Counted from the first letter of the stretch, positions 6,839-14,509 are shown. The stretch: DNA of 17,476 nucleotides from Atopostipes sp964624875 (GCA_964624875.1 CAZUZA010000031.1:1-17476); one strand, 5' to 3'. The notes: generated by a model from the letters alone, not told the origin. Translations and numbers: made by a program.

Positions 6839-8287
6839 TTAATCTCTTGTGAAAATTTCGTCTTTCATTGTTAAATGAACAGCTGTTGTTCGGAATGTAC
6901 GTGGTAGAGCTAAGATGTTTGGCTCTTTGCCGACGATTTTCATTGCATCTGCTAGTGCGTCTTCAACGGTCGCACGTGTTTTCATGCCCATGCCTCGCGC
7001 TAATCCTGGCTTGCTCGCTCCTACGATATAAGTAGCGGCTGTGTTCTTTTCAGCTAAGTGAGCGGATGAGATCATTGAGAAACCATGGAATGGGTGGAAT
7101 GAATTTGCATAACGATATTTGCGAATAAACTCTTCGTTCGTTGCAAAGTATTCACCGTAGCGATTAATGTCTGGTAGTGTATTGTGGTCTTGGAATAGTT
7201 CATATATTTCTGGTAAATAAGGCCACTTATCTTCGTTCCAATAGCCGTTCACATCTGCCACACAAATAATGACACAGTTGTCACTCATAACACGTTTATG
7301 GCGCGCCACTTGCGCTGAAATAGCTTGCATTAACATAATTGGGTTCGAGCCCATACCATCGCCATAGTGGAAGAAACGAGGTGCCCCAAAAATCATGACA
7401 TCGTATTTTTCTTCAGCAAAAGGTACGTAGGTTCTTTCATCTGCTACATCCCAAGATAACGACTGCATTTCTTTCGCATACCCTGAGAAAACTTTTATTT
7501 GTCTAGCTTTCGTGTCTAAAACGGCATCAATCATGAAGAATTTACGGTTCATTTTTTCTTCAATATGCAGACTTATTTCATTAAATTTCGTACGCATTAA
7601 AGATTTTGAGTTTACCGGTACAAAGTCATCTCTATGCATCACTTTTGGAACGTGATGGGATGAAATGGAACGCCAGTCTGTAATACCTGTTGCACTATGT
7701 TTGTAGCCACCAGAATAACCACCATAAGGGTTTCCTTGCGTGTGCCCAATCATAATACATAAGTCACTTTCAAAAACGTAACGGTTTATTGTAACTGGGT
7801 CGCCTCGGCGTGTCGTGCCTAAGTCGACTAAGTTTTCATGGTCCTCACTATCGTGGTTAATAATTTGGTTTGAATGCGCGAATTCATTGAATAATTCTTC
7901 GCCTAAAATGCCACGAATCTCTTCGACTGTATTTTTACTATGGAGTCCGTTTGAACAAATCAAAAGAATATCTTCTTTTTTCACGCCAGCACTATATAAC
8001 TCATCCAAGGCTAAACGGATCGACACTTTTCTGTGGGCTGTTTCGTGTTCGCCACCTTTTACGCGATCTGGGAAAACAATCGTTACTTTCGAACCTTCTT
8101 CAACTAATTCTGAAATAGGCTCCATTCCAATCGGGTTGCGCATCGATTTCAATGTTTCTTCAATGACCTTGTCTTCTGGAATGTGATCCGGATCCGGAAC
8201 GGTTTCTCCTGGGACAAAGACGTCTGTAAACTCATCTGGCAACTCTGCTTCCATAAAACCTAGACCATATTCAAATGATACTTTCAT
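6839..8287 (-). CDS. LarA-family nickel-dependent 2-hydroxyacid racemase/epimerase homologue
   Basis: A 482-residue cytoplasmic protein of the DUF2088 LarA superfamily, which interconverts configurations at a hydroxy-acid carbon using a nickel-pincer nucleotide. Landmarks by comparison with L. plantarum LarA: FPDR with Arg75; His116 in SNGLHSKNT (catalytic His108); the GYSGGYK loop with Lys196 (cofactor-linked Lys184); His212 sixteen residues later (Ni ligand His200); and Gln321 in MLMQAISA (Gln295). The second catalytic histidine position (His174) reads Asn186 in GNPYGGYSGG, and Lys298 appears as Ser. The protein is also longer than the 424-residue LarA. A substrate other than lactate is therefore likely; several LarA homologues act on malate, gluconate and other acids. 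The ATG start has AGGAGG eight bases upstream. It is followed by larC1, which supports cofactor dependence. Confidence 0.85.
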   Translation of the reverse strand: MKVSFEYGLGFMEAELPDEFTDVFVPGETVPDPDHIPEDKVIEETLKSMRNPIGMEPISELVEEGSKVTIVFPDRVKGGEHETAHRKVSIRLALDELYSAGVKKEDILLICSNGLHSKNTVEEIRGILGEELFNEFAHSNQIINHDSEDHENLVDLGTTRRGDPVTINRYVFESDLCIMIGHTQGNPYGGYSGGYKHSATGITDWRSISSHHVPKVMHRDDFVPVNSKSLMRTKFNEISLHIEEKMNRKFFMIDAVLDTKARQIKVFSGYAKEMQSLSWDVADERTYVPFAEEKYDVMIFGAPRFFHYGDGMGSNPIMLMQAISAQVARHKRVMSDNCVIICVADVNGYWNEDKWPYLPEIYELFQDHNTLPDINRYGEYFATNEEFIRKYRYANSFHPFHGFSMISSAHLAEKNTAATYIVGASKPGLARGMGMKTRATVEDALADAMKIVGKEPNILALPRTFRTTAVHLTMKDEIFTRD

Positions 8288-8299
8288 ATTTTCTTCCTC

Positions 8300-9139
8300 C
8301 TAATGACTTTGGAAATACAATTCAACAATTCTTAAAAATTCCTCTGGGTAAAAACCGATATCACCACTGAAACGAGTGAGTGCGATTAGTCCACCATCTA
8401 ATGCGTCAATTGAACGAATCATTTCAACGTTTGACTCTTGTAAGCCGCCACCATAAATGACCGGGACATCCGCGCCTACTTCGCTTTTAATGAATGTCAC
8501 GATTTTTTTGATATATTCTTTTCCTGGTGGAATTTTACCAGGACCAATCGCCCATACGGGCTCGTAGGCAATGGCTACATTACTCTTATCAATACCTTCT
8601 AGCCCTTTGATTAATTGTGTACGTAATACTTCCTGCCAATTTTCCATCTCTTCTTCGCGTTCACCGATACAATATAAGATCGATAAGTCTGCATTTTCAG
8701 CTTGCTTCATTTCTTGGTTAAAAAATGTATTGACTAGCGTCAGGTCACTCACACCAGCTTGTTCGAGAATGCTTAAATAATCCTTGCGTTCTTCCAGGTG
8801 ACCTATTAATACCGAGTCGCTTCCTAACGCTTTGACCGCTTTCGCTGTACGGTTTGATGTGAAGGCTCCGAAGTTGCCCCCTTCTTCAACATCTTCTCTA
8901 AACACACTTTGTGCACCGATCTTCACTTTCGAATCTTCATCTAATGTATTAAGTGCTGGAATCAGATGGGCTTCTGGGAGGAAAAATGTAAATTCCCCAG
9001 CGTCTTCATATTGTTTGACGCCCTCCTGAACGGGTGCTAGTAGTGTTGCTGCCCAATCTTTTGCATCACTAACACTATTGACGCCACCCATTTCTTTGGG
9101 GATATCAAATCGTTTTAAATTGACATAAATATGCTTCAT
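8300..9139 (-). CDS. triosephosphate isomerase-family protein (divergent)
   Basis: A 279-residue TIM-barrel protein, slightly longer than standard TIM (about 250). The three catalytic residues are present: Lys9 in VNLKRFD, His114 in IGHLEERK (usual GHSERR), and Glu193 in AYEPVWAIGPGK. The parts that hold the substrate phosphate differ: YGGS reads YGGG (229-232), and the late GGASL loop is replaced by IALTRFSG (252-259). The conserved Ser after the catalytic His is Leu. It could still interconvert glyceraldehyde 3-phosphate and dihydroxyacetone phosphate made by the aldolase encoded upstream. TIM homologues with other substrates exist, for example EryH on L-erythrulose 1-phosphate. ATG start; AAGGAG lies about 11 bases upstream. 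Thirteen bases separate it from the larA start codon that follows. Confidence 0.8.
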   Translation of the reverse strand: MKHIYVNLKRFDIPKEMGGVNSVSDAKDWAATLLAPVQEGVKQYEDAGEFTFFLPEAHLIPALNTLDEDSKVKIGAQSVFREDVEEGGNFGAFTSNRTAKAVKALGSDSVLIGHLEERKDYLSILEQAGVSDLTLVNTFFNQEMKQAENADLSILYCIGEREEEMENWQEVLRTQLIKGLEGIDKSNVAIAYEPVWAIGPGKIPPGKEYIKKIVTFIKSEVGADVPVIYGGGLQESNVEMIRSIDALDGGLIALTRFSGDIGFYPEEFLRIVELYFQSH

Positions 9140-9188
9140 CTTTTTTTATTCTCCTTATTTAAATCTTTTTTATACTGAAGCGCTTTCT

Positions 9189-10343
9189 TTATTTGTTAAA
9201 AAATGTATATTTTTCAGGTGTATACGCAACAATTGGTGCGACCCACTCGATATACTCTTCGGTTACGAAGTTGCCTTCGTCATTGATATATTTACTTGGC
9301 ATTTTCTTTTCATGAAGCATCACTTTTTCAATGGGAATTAACGGATACGTCACTTGGTAGTCCTTGCTATCTTCACGCATAATCCCCACCATAACGTTGG
9401 TCTCATTGTTTAAAATTGCTTTAGCAGCTTCTCTTCCAACCTGGATCGCTTCTGCTAAATCCGTTGCTGACCTTTTCGTGATATCTGCACGACCGGCCAA
9501 CCCTGGTTTTTCTGTACGAGCTTTTAAGCCTAATTCTTTAATGATCGTTTCGACGAGATATGCCCCTACATCGCCATAGTAGACAGAGCGACCCGTTTCA
9601 AAAATAGGAGGAACAATTGGCTCGCCCTTTTCATCTACTAAGCCTTCACTAACAACCACTACGACCCCTTTTTTCTGCGCCCAAGCTTTTTCAACATCTT
9701 CTAAGAACTTCTCCGTGCTGAAAGGACGTTCTGATGTATAAATCAAATCGGGTCCCGGGTTATTGTCTGACTTGGCTAAGGCTGATGCGCCTGCAAGCCA
9801 TCCGGCATTACGACCCATTGTTTCTACAATACACACATGGATGGGTAAGCTTTGAACATCCATTGCAATCTCTGCAACTGTGTTCGCTATGTAATTTGCA
9901 GCACTACCAAATCCAGGGCTGTGATCAATCACGGCGATATCATTGTCCATCGTTTTCGGAATGCCAATGACTGAAATATCATATCTCGCACAAGCAGCCG
10001 ATAACTTCCCACATGTATTCATTGTGCCATTTCCACCGTTTAGGAAGACGCCATTTATGTTTTGCTCATGCAGAATATTTGCTAACTTTTCATAATCCTC
10101 ATCTTCTAAGGGGTAGCGAGACGTTCCAATCGCACTTCCGGGTGTATCTAATAAATGCTCGATTTCTGTTGCTGACACTTGGTTAAAATCAACATAATTT
10201 TCAGTGTAAATAGCTTCCATCCCACCAAGTGCTCCATAAATATGTTCGACTTGCTGATTGCTTTGTAATTCTTTTATGACTCCGTAGAGCGACCCGTTAA
10301 TGACTGCTGTAGGTCCTCCACCATGAACGGTTAAATAATTCAT
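9189..10343 (-). CDS. phosphofructokinase-family sugar-phosphate kinase
   Basis: A 384-residue PFK-superfamily enzyme. The N-terminal GGGPTAVINGSL phosphate loop is followed by NGGNGTMNT (102-110), IPKTMDNDI (128-136; Asp133 and Asp135 catalytic), PGFGSAANY, and ETMGRNAGWLAG (174-185). Lys130 in PKT is the residue found in pyrophosphate-type and clade X enzymes, where ATP-dependent bacterial PFK has Gly. The usual GGDG (ATP) or GGDD (pyrophosphate) reads GGNG, so the phosphoryl donor cannot be decided. In this operon it would phosphorylate fructose 6-phosphate or tagatose 6-phosphate for the aldolase encoded just upstream, 18 bases away. The ATG start has only a weak TAGGG nearby. The family is certain; the exact substrate is not. 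Confidence 0.85.
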   Translation of the reverse strand: MNYLTVHGGGPTAVINGSLYGVIKELQSNQQVEHIYGALGGMEAIYTENYVDFNQVSATEIEHLLDTPGSAIGTSRYPLEDEDYEKLANILHEQNINGVFLNGGNGTMNTCGKLSAACARYDISVIGIPKTMDNDIAVIDHSPGFGSAANYIANTVAEIAMDVQSLPIHVCIVETMGRNAGWLAGASALAKSDNNPGPDLIYTSERPFSTEKFLEDVEKAWAQKKGVVVVVSEGLVDEKGEPIVPPIFETGRSVYYGDVGAYLVETIIKELGLKARTEKPGLAGRADITKRSATDLAEAIQVGREAAKAILNNETNVMVGIMREDSKDYQVTYPLIPIEKVMLHEKKMPSKYINDEGNFVTEEYIEWVAPIVAYTPEKYTFFNK

Positions 10344-10361
10344 TATTACCCTACTTATCTT

Positions 10362-11474
10362 TTAAATTTTTATTGTGTTTGCTTGCCCAACGGAACCAAA
10401 CCTTGTTGAAATTTGAGCCGAAATTTCCGTCACGCCATCTTGTATCGCCTGCTTAACCAACTTATATTCTTCATCGGAAAACCCATTGGCTACTTCATGC
10501 ATATACGGTGTCCAAAACACGCGTGGATCAATGTTATTTGTGTCGTTATTCGCTAATTGTTCGTATAAGGCTTTATTTTTTTCAAGTTCTTTCATTTCAC
10601 CATGGTCTTTAAAGATTTGGTACAAGTTTCTGGTCGTTGCCATGCGAATATCTGTGTCGATGTTGATTTTTCGGACGCCTGCTGCAATAGCTTTATCCAT
10701 CTCTTCGTGTGAAATACCACTGGCACCGGATATGTCGACCCCGTACTCTAACAGGTCTCTGATAATGTGCTGTGGCACCGTTGATGAACCGTGAGAAACG
10801 ATGTCACAATGAAGGTCTTCAAAGGACAACAGCTCTTTTAGCGCAATCACGATTTCATTTCTGAGCTTCACATTCTTCCCTTTATTGGGACCATGAAGTG
10901 TTCCATATGAAATGGCGAGTAATTCAACATTCGTTCGCTTGATAAAGTCCAAAGCTTGTGTCGGGTTTGTATACGTTGAGGTTTCGGCATAAATATTGTC
11001 TTCAACCCCTGCGATAATCCCTAATTCACCTTCAACGGATACGCCACGAGCGTGTGCATATTCGACGACTTCGCGTGTCTTTGCGACATTTTCTTCGTAT
11101 GGTAAAGATGAACCGTCAAACATGACTGACGTAAAGCCACCATCAATGGCTGCTTTTACGGAATCTAAATTTTGTCCGTGGTCCAAATGTAAGACAATTG
11201 GAATGCTTGCTTGTTCACCATATTTCTTGACACAGTCGCCAATAATTTTGGCTCCTTTTATTTTATCCTCTAAAGTGGATTCGATAAAATTACCACGACC
11301 CCCGATAAAACCCATCGCCAAATCAGCGACCTGGATAATTAGTGGCGATCTCAACACTTCATGAACTTTGATTAACGGCTCGACCTGATCGACTGCGTTG
11401 ACGTTGAATGCGCCAAATGCATAGTTGTGTTCGTTTGCTGATGCCATGATTGGCTTTGTTGATACTAATACCAT
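10362..11474 (-). CDS. class II ketose-1,6-bisphosphate aldolase (fructose/tagatose)
   Basis: A 370-residue zinc-dependent aldolase that cleaves a ketohexose 1,6-bisphosphate to dihydroxyacetone phosphate and glyceraldehyde 3-phosphate. Landmarks: NVNAVDQVEPLI near residue 24, HLDHG (96-100, catalytic Asp98 and zinc ligand His99), MFDGSSLP, VEGELG with its Glu, SYGTLHGP (zinc ligand His194), VSHGSSTVP (zinc ligand His228) and NIDTDIRMA (271-279). HGSSTVP plus the 370-residue length fit the long class II (CbbA-like) form rather than the 285-residue GatY/KbaY form. The ATG start is seven bases after GGAAGG. The gene order isomerase, aldolase, kinase gives a full route from a hexosamine 6-phosphate to triose phosphates. 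Fructose versus tagatose bisphosphate preference cannot be told. Confidence 0.88.
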   Translation of the reverse strand: MVLVSTKPIMASANEHNYAFGAFNVNAVDQVEPLIKVHEVLRSPLIIQVADLAMGFIGGRGNFIESTLEDKIKGAKIIGDCVKKYGEQASIPIVLHLDHGQNLDSVKAAIDGGFTSVMFDGSSLPYEENVAKTREVVEYAHARGVSVEGELGIIAGVEDNIYAETSTYTNPTQALDFIKRTNVELLAISYGTLHGPNKGKNVKLRNEIVIALKELLSFEDLHCDIVSHGSSTVPQHIIRDLLEYGVDISGASGISHEEMDKAIAAGVRKINIDTDIRMATTRNLYQIFKDHGEMKELEKNKALYEQLANNDTNNIDPRVFWTPYMHEVANGFSDEEYKLVKQAIQDGVTEISAQISTRFGSVGQANTIKI

Positions 11475-11528
11475 TTATCTACCTTCCTATCTTACGATTT
11501 TGTATTCCTTATTTTACTTCTGTTTGTT

Positions 11529-12308
11529 TTATGCTTTTTCTACTAAATGCTCAATCGCAAGAAGTTCAAAGTCGGTATGGTCTTTTAAGATTGTTACCGG
11601 GAAGGCTGCTGTCGGTTCATTTTCGATAAACTCTTTGACAACTCCTTTATGCCAATCACGGAAGACACCTAAGCGAATTTTCTTCGCGTTGAAAACTTCT
11701 TTCAACCCAATGGTTACGGCATAATATGGGAAGTCATTTATTTTACCGTTTAAATCATTGATCGAGTTCGTTGCTCGTGTCGCATCTGAGATTCTGACGA
11801 TACGTGTCGATAGTTTTAAATAGGCCTCGCTTGAAATTTCAGGATTGGGTTCGTTAAAAGCAATATGTCCGTTTAAGCCAATCCCACCTACCGCTAAATC
11901 AACCCCACCTAATGATTCAATGACTTCGCTGACTTTACCGATATCTTTTGAATCGGGTGCAATACGCTGCTCGAATGGCACTGTTAATTCTTCATCGATT
12001 AAATGATAAAATTGCTCATCGATAATTCTTCTAAAACTTAATGGGTTGTCTTTTGTGATGACATCAAATTGGTCGTCTAAGTATTCGTCCATGATGATAA
12101 CCCATGTATTTTTTAGACTGATTCGGCTTGTATTGACTGCTTCAATAATATGAGGATACTGACCTACCGGGCCTATTGGTAAAATGAGCACCGTTGGCTG
12201 ATCACTCTCGTTATTTGTTTGAATCGTTTGAATCACCTCATCGGCCAAGGCTTTAAAGATTGTTTCTGCATCGGGATGGGTCACAATGTATTTATCTTCT
12301 AAAGTCAA
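11529..12308 (-). CDS. NagB-family (glucosamine/galactosamine-6-phosphate isomerase/deaminase-like) protein
   Basis: A 259-residue protein of the glucosamine-6-phosphate deaminase family, which converts a hexosamine 6-phosphate to a ketohexose 6-phosphate and ammonia. IMDEY (72-76, Asp74 equals Asp72 of E. coli NagB), GGIGLNGHIAFNEP (141-154) with His148 and Glu153, and a late HK (Lys221) mark the family. Two points differ. The conserved Asp before Gly-His (Asp141 in E. coli) is Asn146, and the phosphate loop (normally of GGTP type) reads IGPVGQYP at 45-52. Start is TTG at 12306-12308, nine bases after AGGAG. It lies 27 bases after nagA, as expected for an amino-sugar operon. Activity on an unusual hexosamine phosphate or a changed reaction is possible. 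Confidence 0.8.
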   Translation of the reverse strand: MTLEDKYIVTHPDAETIFKALADEVIQTIQTNNESDQPTVLILPIGPVGQYPHIIEAVNTSRISLKNTWVIIMDEYLDDQFDVITKDNPLSFRRIIDEQFYHLIDEELTVPFEQRIAPDSKDIGKVSEVIESLGGVDLAVGGIGLNGHIAFNEPNPEISSEAYLKLSTRIVRISDATRATNSINDLNGKINDFPYYAVTIGLKEVFNAKKIRLGVFRDWHKGVVKEFIENEPTAAFPVTILKDHTDFELLAIEHLVEKA

Positions 12309-12335
12309 TGTTCTCTTCTCCTTTATATTCGCTTA

Positions 12336-13502
12336 CTATTGGCTCACGCCGTCTATTATCGTATTTGTAATGTTTAATGTTTCGTCTAGAATGACAAAAT
12401 CAGCTTTCTTGCCTACTGATATACTGCCAATTTCTTCGTCCATGCCAATGACTATGGCTGGATTCAGTGTATACATAGGTAGCAATTCTTTTAAAGATAA
12501 GTCTGTAAATTCATGCATGTTTTTTAAACTCTTTAGCATGGTTAGCGTACTACCGGCTCTCACGCCGTTTGCCTTCAGTTGCGCATCGCCATCTTTTACA
12601 ACAATATCGTTCACGCCTAACTTAAATTGCCCATCGCCTAAACCAGTTGCCTGAATGGAATCGGTGATCGCTACCACTTTATCGATGCCTTTTGTTTTAA
12701 GGAGCAAGCGAATAATCCCTGGACTTAAATGGAAGCCATCAAAGATGCCTTCTGCATAAACCTGATTGGCTTCTAAAACGGCCCCTAAAATCGCTGGCTC
12801 GTGCTGGTGTAGTAATCTCATCGCATTAAATGTGTGGGTTGAAGCCGTTGCGCCATTCTCGATGGCCTGCATCGCCTGTTCGTAAGAAGCACCTGAATGC
12901 CCTATTGAAACGGCAATCTCTTTTTCAACCATACTTGGAATACTTTCATTCACGCCGAAAACTTCTGGCGCCACCGTTATATACTTCACGTTTTGGTCAG
13001 AAGCTTCAATATATTCATCAAGCAAATCATCCGACATGTCTAAAATTAAGTGGCCCGGCATTGACCCTTTATATTCTTCAGCCAAAAACGGGCCTTCTAA
13101 ATGAATCCCCAATAACCGGGCACCTTGTGTATCCTTCTTTTGTAGATAGGCTTTAATTGTTTGGATAATGTGTAAAGTTTGCTCTTTTGTATCGGTTACG
13201 ATAGATGCAACCCATGAGGTGACACCCTCAGTCGCAAAGAATCTCGATATCTTCGCTAAACCTTCTTCGGTGGCATGGTTAATATCCACGCCGACTGCTC
13301 CGTGTGTGTGAATATCAATCATTCCAGGGATAACGTATTGCCCTTTTAAATCGATTTCCTGCCTCGCAAACGCTGGTTGTTCTTCTTCGGTCATGATTTT
13401 ATGTATGCGTCCATTTTTTATGACTATATTTTTTTGTTGAAATTGGTTATCGATATAAACCATTCCATTCATTAAACGTACGATGATTGACACCTCTTTC
13501 AA
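12336..13502 (-). CDS. nagA: N-acetylglucosamine-6-phosphate deacetylase
   Basis: A 388-residue amidohydrolase that removes acetate from an N-acetylhexosamine 6-phosphate in the cytoplasm. Metal and catalytic residues are in place: HTH (His65, His67) in PGMIDIHTHG, Glu136 in GIHLEGPFL, His202 in SIGHSGA, His223 in THTFNAM, His258 in DGFHL, and the catalytic Asp281 in ITDS. Length is normal. The frame starts at TTG (13500-13502), eight bases after an AAGGAAG ribosome site. A later ATG at 13472 would give MNGMVYI but lacks a site at proper distance. First gene of the ten-gene operon, divergent from the DeoR regulator. The GlcNAc versus GalNAc preference cannot be read from sequence. Confidence 0.9.
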   Translation of the reverse strand: MKEVSIIVRLMNGMVYIDNQFQQKNIVIKNGRIHKIMTEEEQPAFARQEIDLKGQYVIPGMIDIHTHGAVGVDINHATEEGLAKISRFFATEGVTSWVASIVTDTKEQTLHIIQTIKAYLQKKDTQGARLLGIHLEGPFLAEEYKGSMPGHLILDMSDDLLDEYIEASDQNVKYITVAPEVFGVNESIPSMVEKEIAVSIGHSGASYEQAMQAIENGATASTHTFNAMRLLHQHEPAILGAVLEANQVYAEGIFDGFHLSPGIIRLLLKTKGIDKVVAITDSIQATGLGDGQFKLGVNDIVVKDGDAQLKANGVRAGSTLTMLKSLKNMHEFTDLSLKELLPMYTLNPAIVIGMDEEIGSISVGKKADFVILDETLNITNTIIDGVSQ

Positions 13503-13560
13503 GATTTTTTCTTCCTTCTTTTATGAAATGTTCTTTCTATTTCGAATTGAATCGGCCTTT

Positions 13561-13576
13561 ATGAATACGCTATCTA
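13561..13576 (+). promoter_or_regulatory. cre-like site between nagA and deoR
   Basis: ATGAATACGCTATCTA fits the looser cre consensus WTGNAANCGNWNNCWW with one mismatch, and the stricter 14-base form with two. It sits directly upstream of the regulator -10 box and in the 5' region of nagA, so catabolite repression of the operon is plausible. Confidence 0.4.
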
Positions 13577-13579
13577 TTA

Positions 13580-13588
13580 TGTTATAAT
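13580..13588 (+). promoter_or_regulatory. extended -10 promoter of the DeoR-family gene
   Basis: TGTTATAAT is a perfect extended -10 element (TGnTATAAT), which can work without a strong -35. It lies about 50 bases before the regulator start codon. Confidence 0.6.
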
Positions 13589-13639
13589 TCAGTTATCTAG
13601 AACGAAGAACAATGACTCAAATTTCACGAGGTGCATTTA

Positions 13640-14392
13640 ATGAAAAATGAAAGACAAGCGACAATGCTGAGTTTTATCGAAAGTCGAAAAACAACGACCA
13701 TTAAAGAAATTTCTGAATATATTTATTCGAGTGAATCGACAATCCGTCGCGACCTTGATTACTTAAGTAAAAAGGGTTTGATTCTCAAAGGGCATGGGTA
13801 TATTGAGTTCATCGAACAGCCTTATGAATCCTTGTTTGAAGATCGTATTCATCGATTACAGAAGACAAAAGCAAGTTTAGCTTTTGAGGCGAATAAATTG
13901 ATTAAGGATGACATGTTGTTATTTATTGATTCGAGTTCGACTTGCCTGGCATTGGCTAGCTATCTACATCGATATCAAAACTTAACGATTGTCACCAACG
14001 GAATCGAAACCGTTAATAAATTGAAAGGGGCTCATCATTTAACGATCATTCCTACTGGTGGTAAAATTAGTAGTAACACGACGAGTATGCTTGGGCCAAA
14101 TGCCTTTGCGACAATCGACAATTTTTATGCAGATATCTTTTTCTGTTCTACACGTGCGATCAATGACTTTCATACGCGTGAGTCATCTGCTGAAGAAGCT
14201 GAGATTAAGCGTGTTTTTAATAAAAACGCTCGTAAGACCGTCTTGCTTTTTGACGATAGTAAGGTAAACGATCAGTTTAATAATATTTCACTGAACTTAA
14301 ATGAAATTGATACATTGATTACGAATAGTTCGCCAAATAAGTTTAAAAACAAGCAAGGTAACCAGTCTTTAGACGTTACTTATGTGGAATAG
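13640..14392 (+). CDS. DeoR-family transcriptional regulator
   Basis: A 250-residue sugar-phosphate-responsive repressor type. Residues about 1-57 form the DeoR helix-turn-helix (ATMLSFIESRKTTTIKEIS then SESTIRRDLDYLSKKGLI). The rest is the DeoRC effector domain, with LFIDSSSTCLALASYL and NLTIVTNG in the sugar-phosphate site and IPTGGKISS further on. The start is ATG at 13640, six bases after GAGGTG; the GTG at 13631 overlaps that ribosome site and is unlikely. Divergent to nagA, so it most likely controls the ten-gene operon, with a phosphorylated intermediate as inducer. Its 3' end faces the glycerate kinase gene and shares a bidirectional terminator with it. Confidence 0.9.
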   Translation: MKNERQATMLSFIESRKTTTIKEISEYIYSSESTIRRDLDYLSKKGLILKGHGYIEFIEQPYESLFEDRIHRLQKTKASLAFEANKLIKDDMLLFIDSSSTCLALASYLHRYQNLTIVTNGIETVNKLKGAHHLTIIPTGGKISSNTTSMLGPNAFATIDNFYADIFFCSTRAINDFHTRESSAEEAEIKRVFNKNARKTVLLFDDSKVNDQFNNISLNLNEIDTLITNSSPNKFKNKQGNQSLDVTYVE

Positions 14393-14413
14393 ATTTTTTA
14401 ATCAGACGATTAT

Positions 14414-14429
14414 TTGAAAACGCTTCATA
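14414..14429 (+). promoter_or_regulatory. cre-like site downstream of deoR
   Basis: TTGAAAACGCTTCATA has one mismatch to WTGNAANCGNWNNCWW but three to the stricter consensus. It lies 11 bases downstream of the -10 of a minus-strand promoter candidate, the same arrangement as at the binding-protein gene. Confidence 0.4.
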
Positions 14430-14440
14430 CCATTGGTTAA

Positions 14441-14468
14441 AGTATAACACCACCCCCGTTTATTTCAA
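14441..14468 (-). promoter_or_regulatory. candidate minus-strand promoter, antisense to deoR
   Basis: TTGAAA (14463-14468), 16 bases, TATACT (14441-14446) on the minus strand. It shares the 12-base GTGTTATACTTT with the binding-protein promoter region. It points into the 3' end of deoR and, beyond it, toward nagA. Confidence 0.4.
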
Positions 14469-14509
14469 TACGATTTCATCAGACTGGAGAATATTCATTT
14501 TTTTACTAG

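Larger units (their letters stand above)
13503..13639. promoter_or_regulatory. divergent control region between nagA and the DeoR regulator
   Basis: This 137-base region must carry promoters in both directions. On the plus strand an extended -10 (TG, one base, TATAAT at 13583-13588) is clear. On the minus strand TATAAC and TATTCA-like boxes exist but no good pair stands out. TGTTCTTTC (13529-13537) and GAAGAACA (13604-13611) form an inverted pair flanking both start regions, which could be operators for the DeoR protein. A cre-like site lies at 13561-13576. Confidence 0.5.

Noticed and set aside
9171..9186. cre-like ACTGAAGCGCTTTCTT between the PFK-like and TIM-like genes
   Set aside because: It lacks the TG at the left side of the consensus (two key mismatches) and lies inside an operon without a promoter, so the AAGCGCTT palindrome alone is weak evidence.
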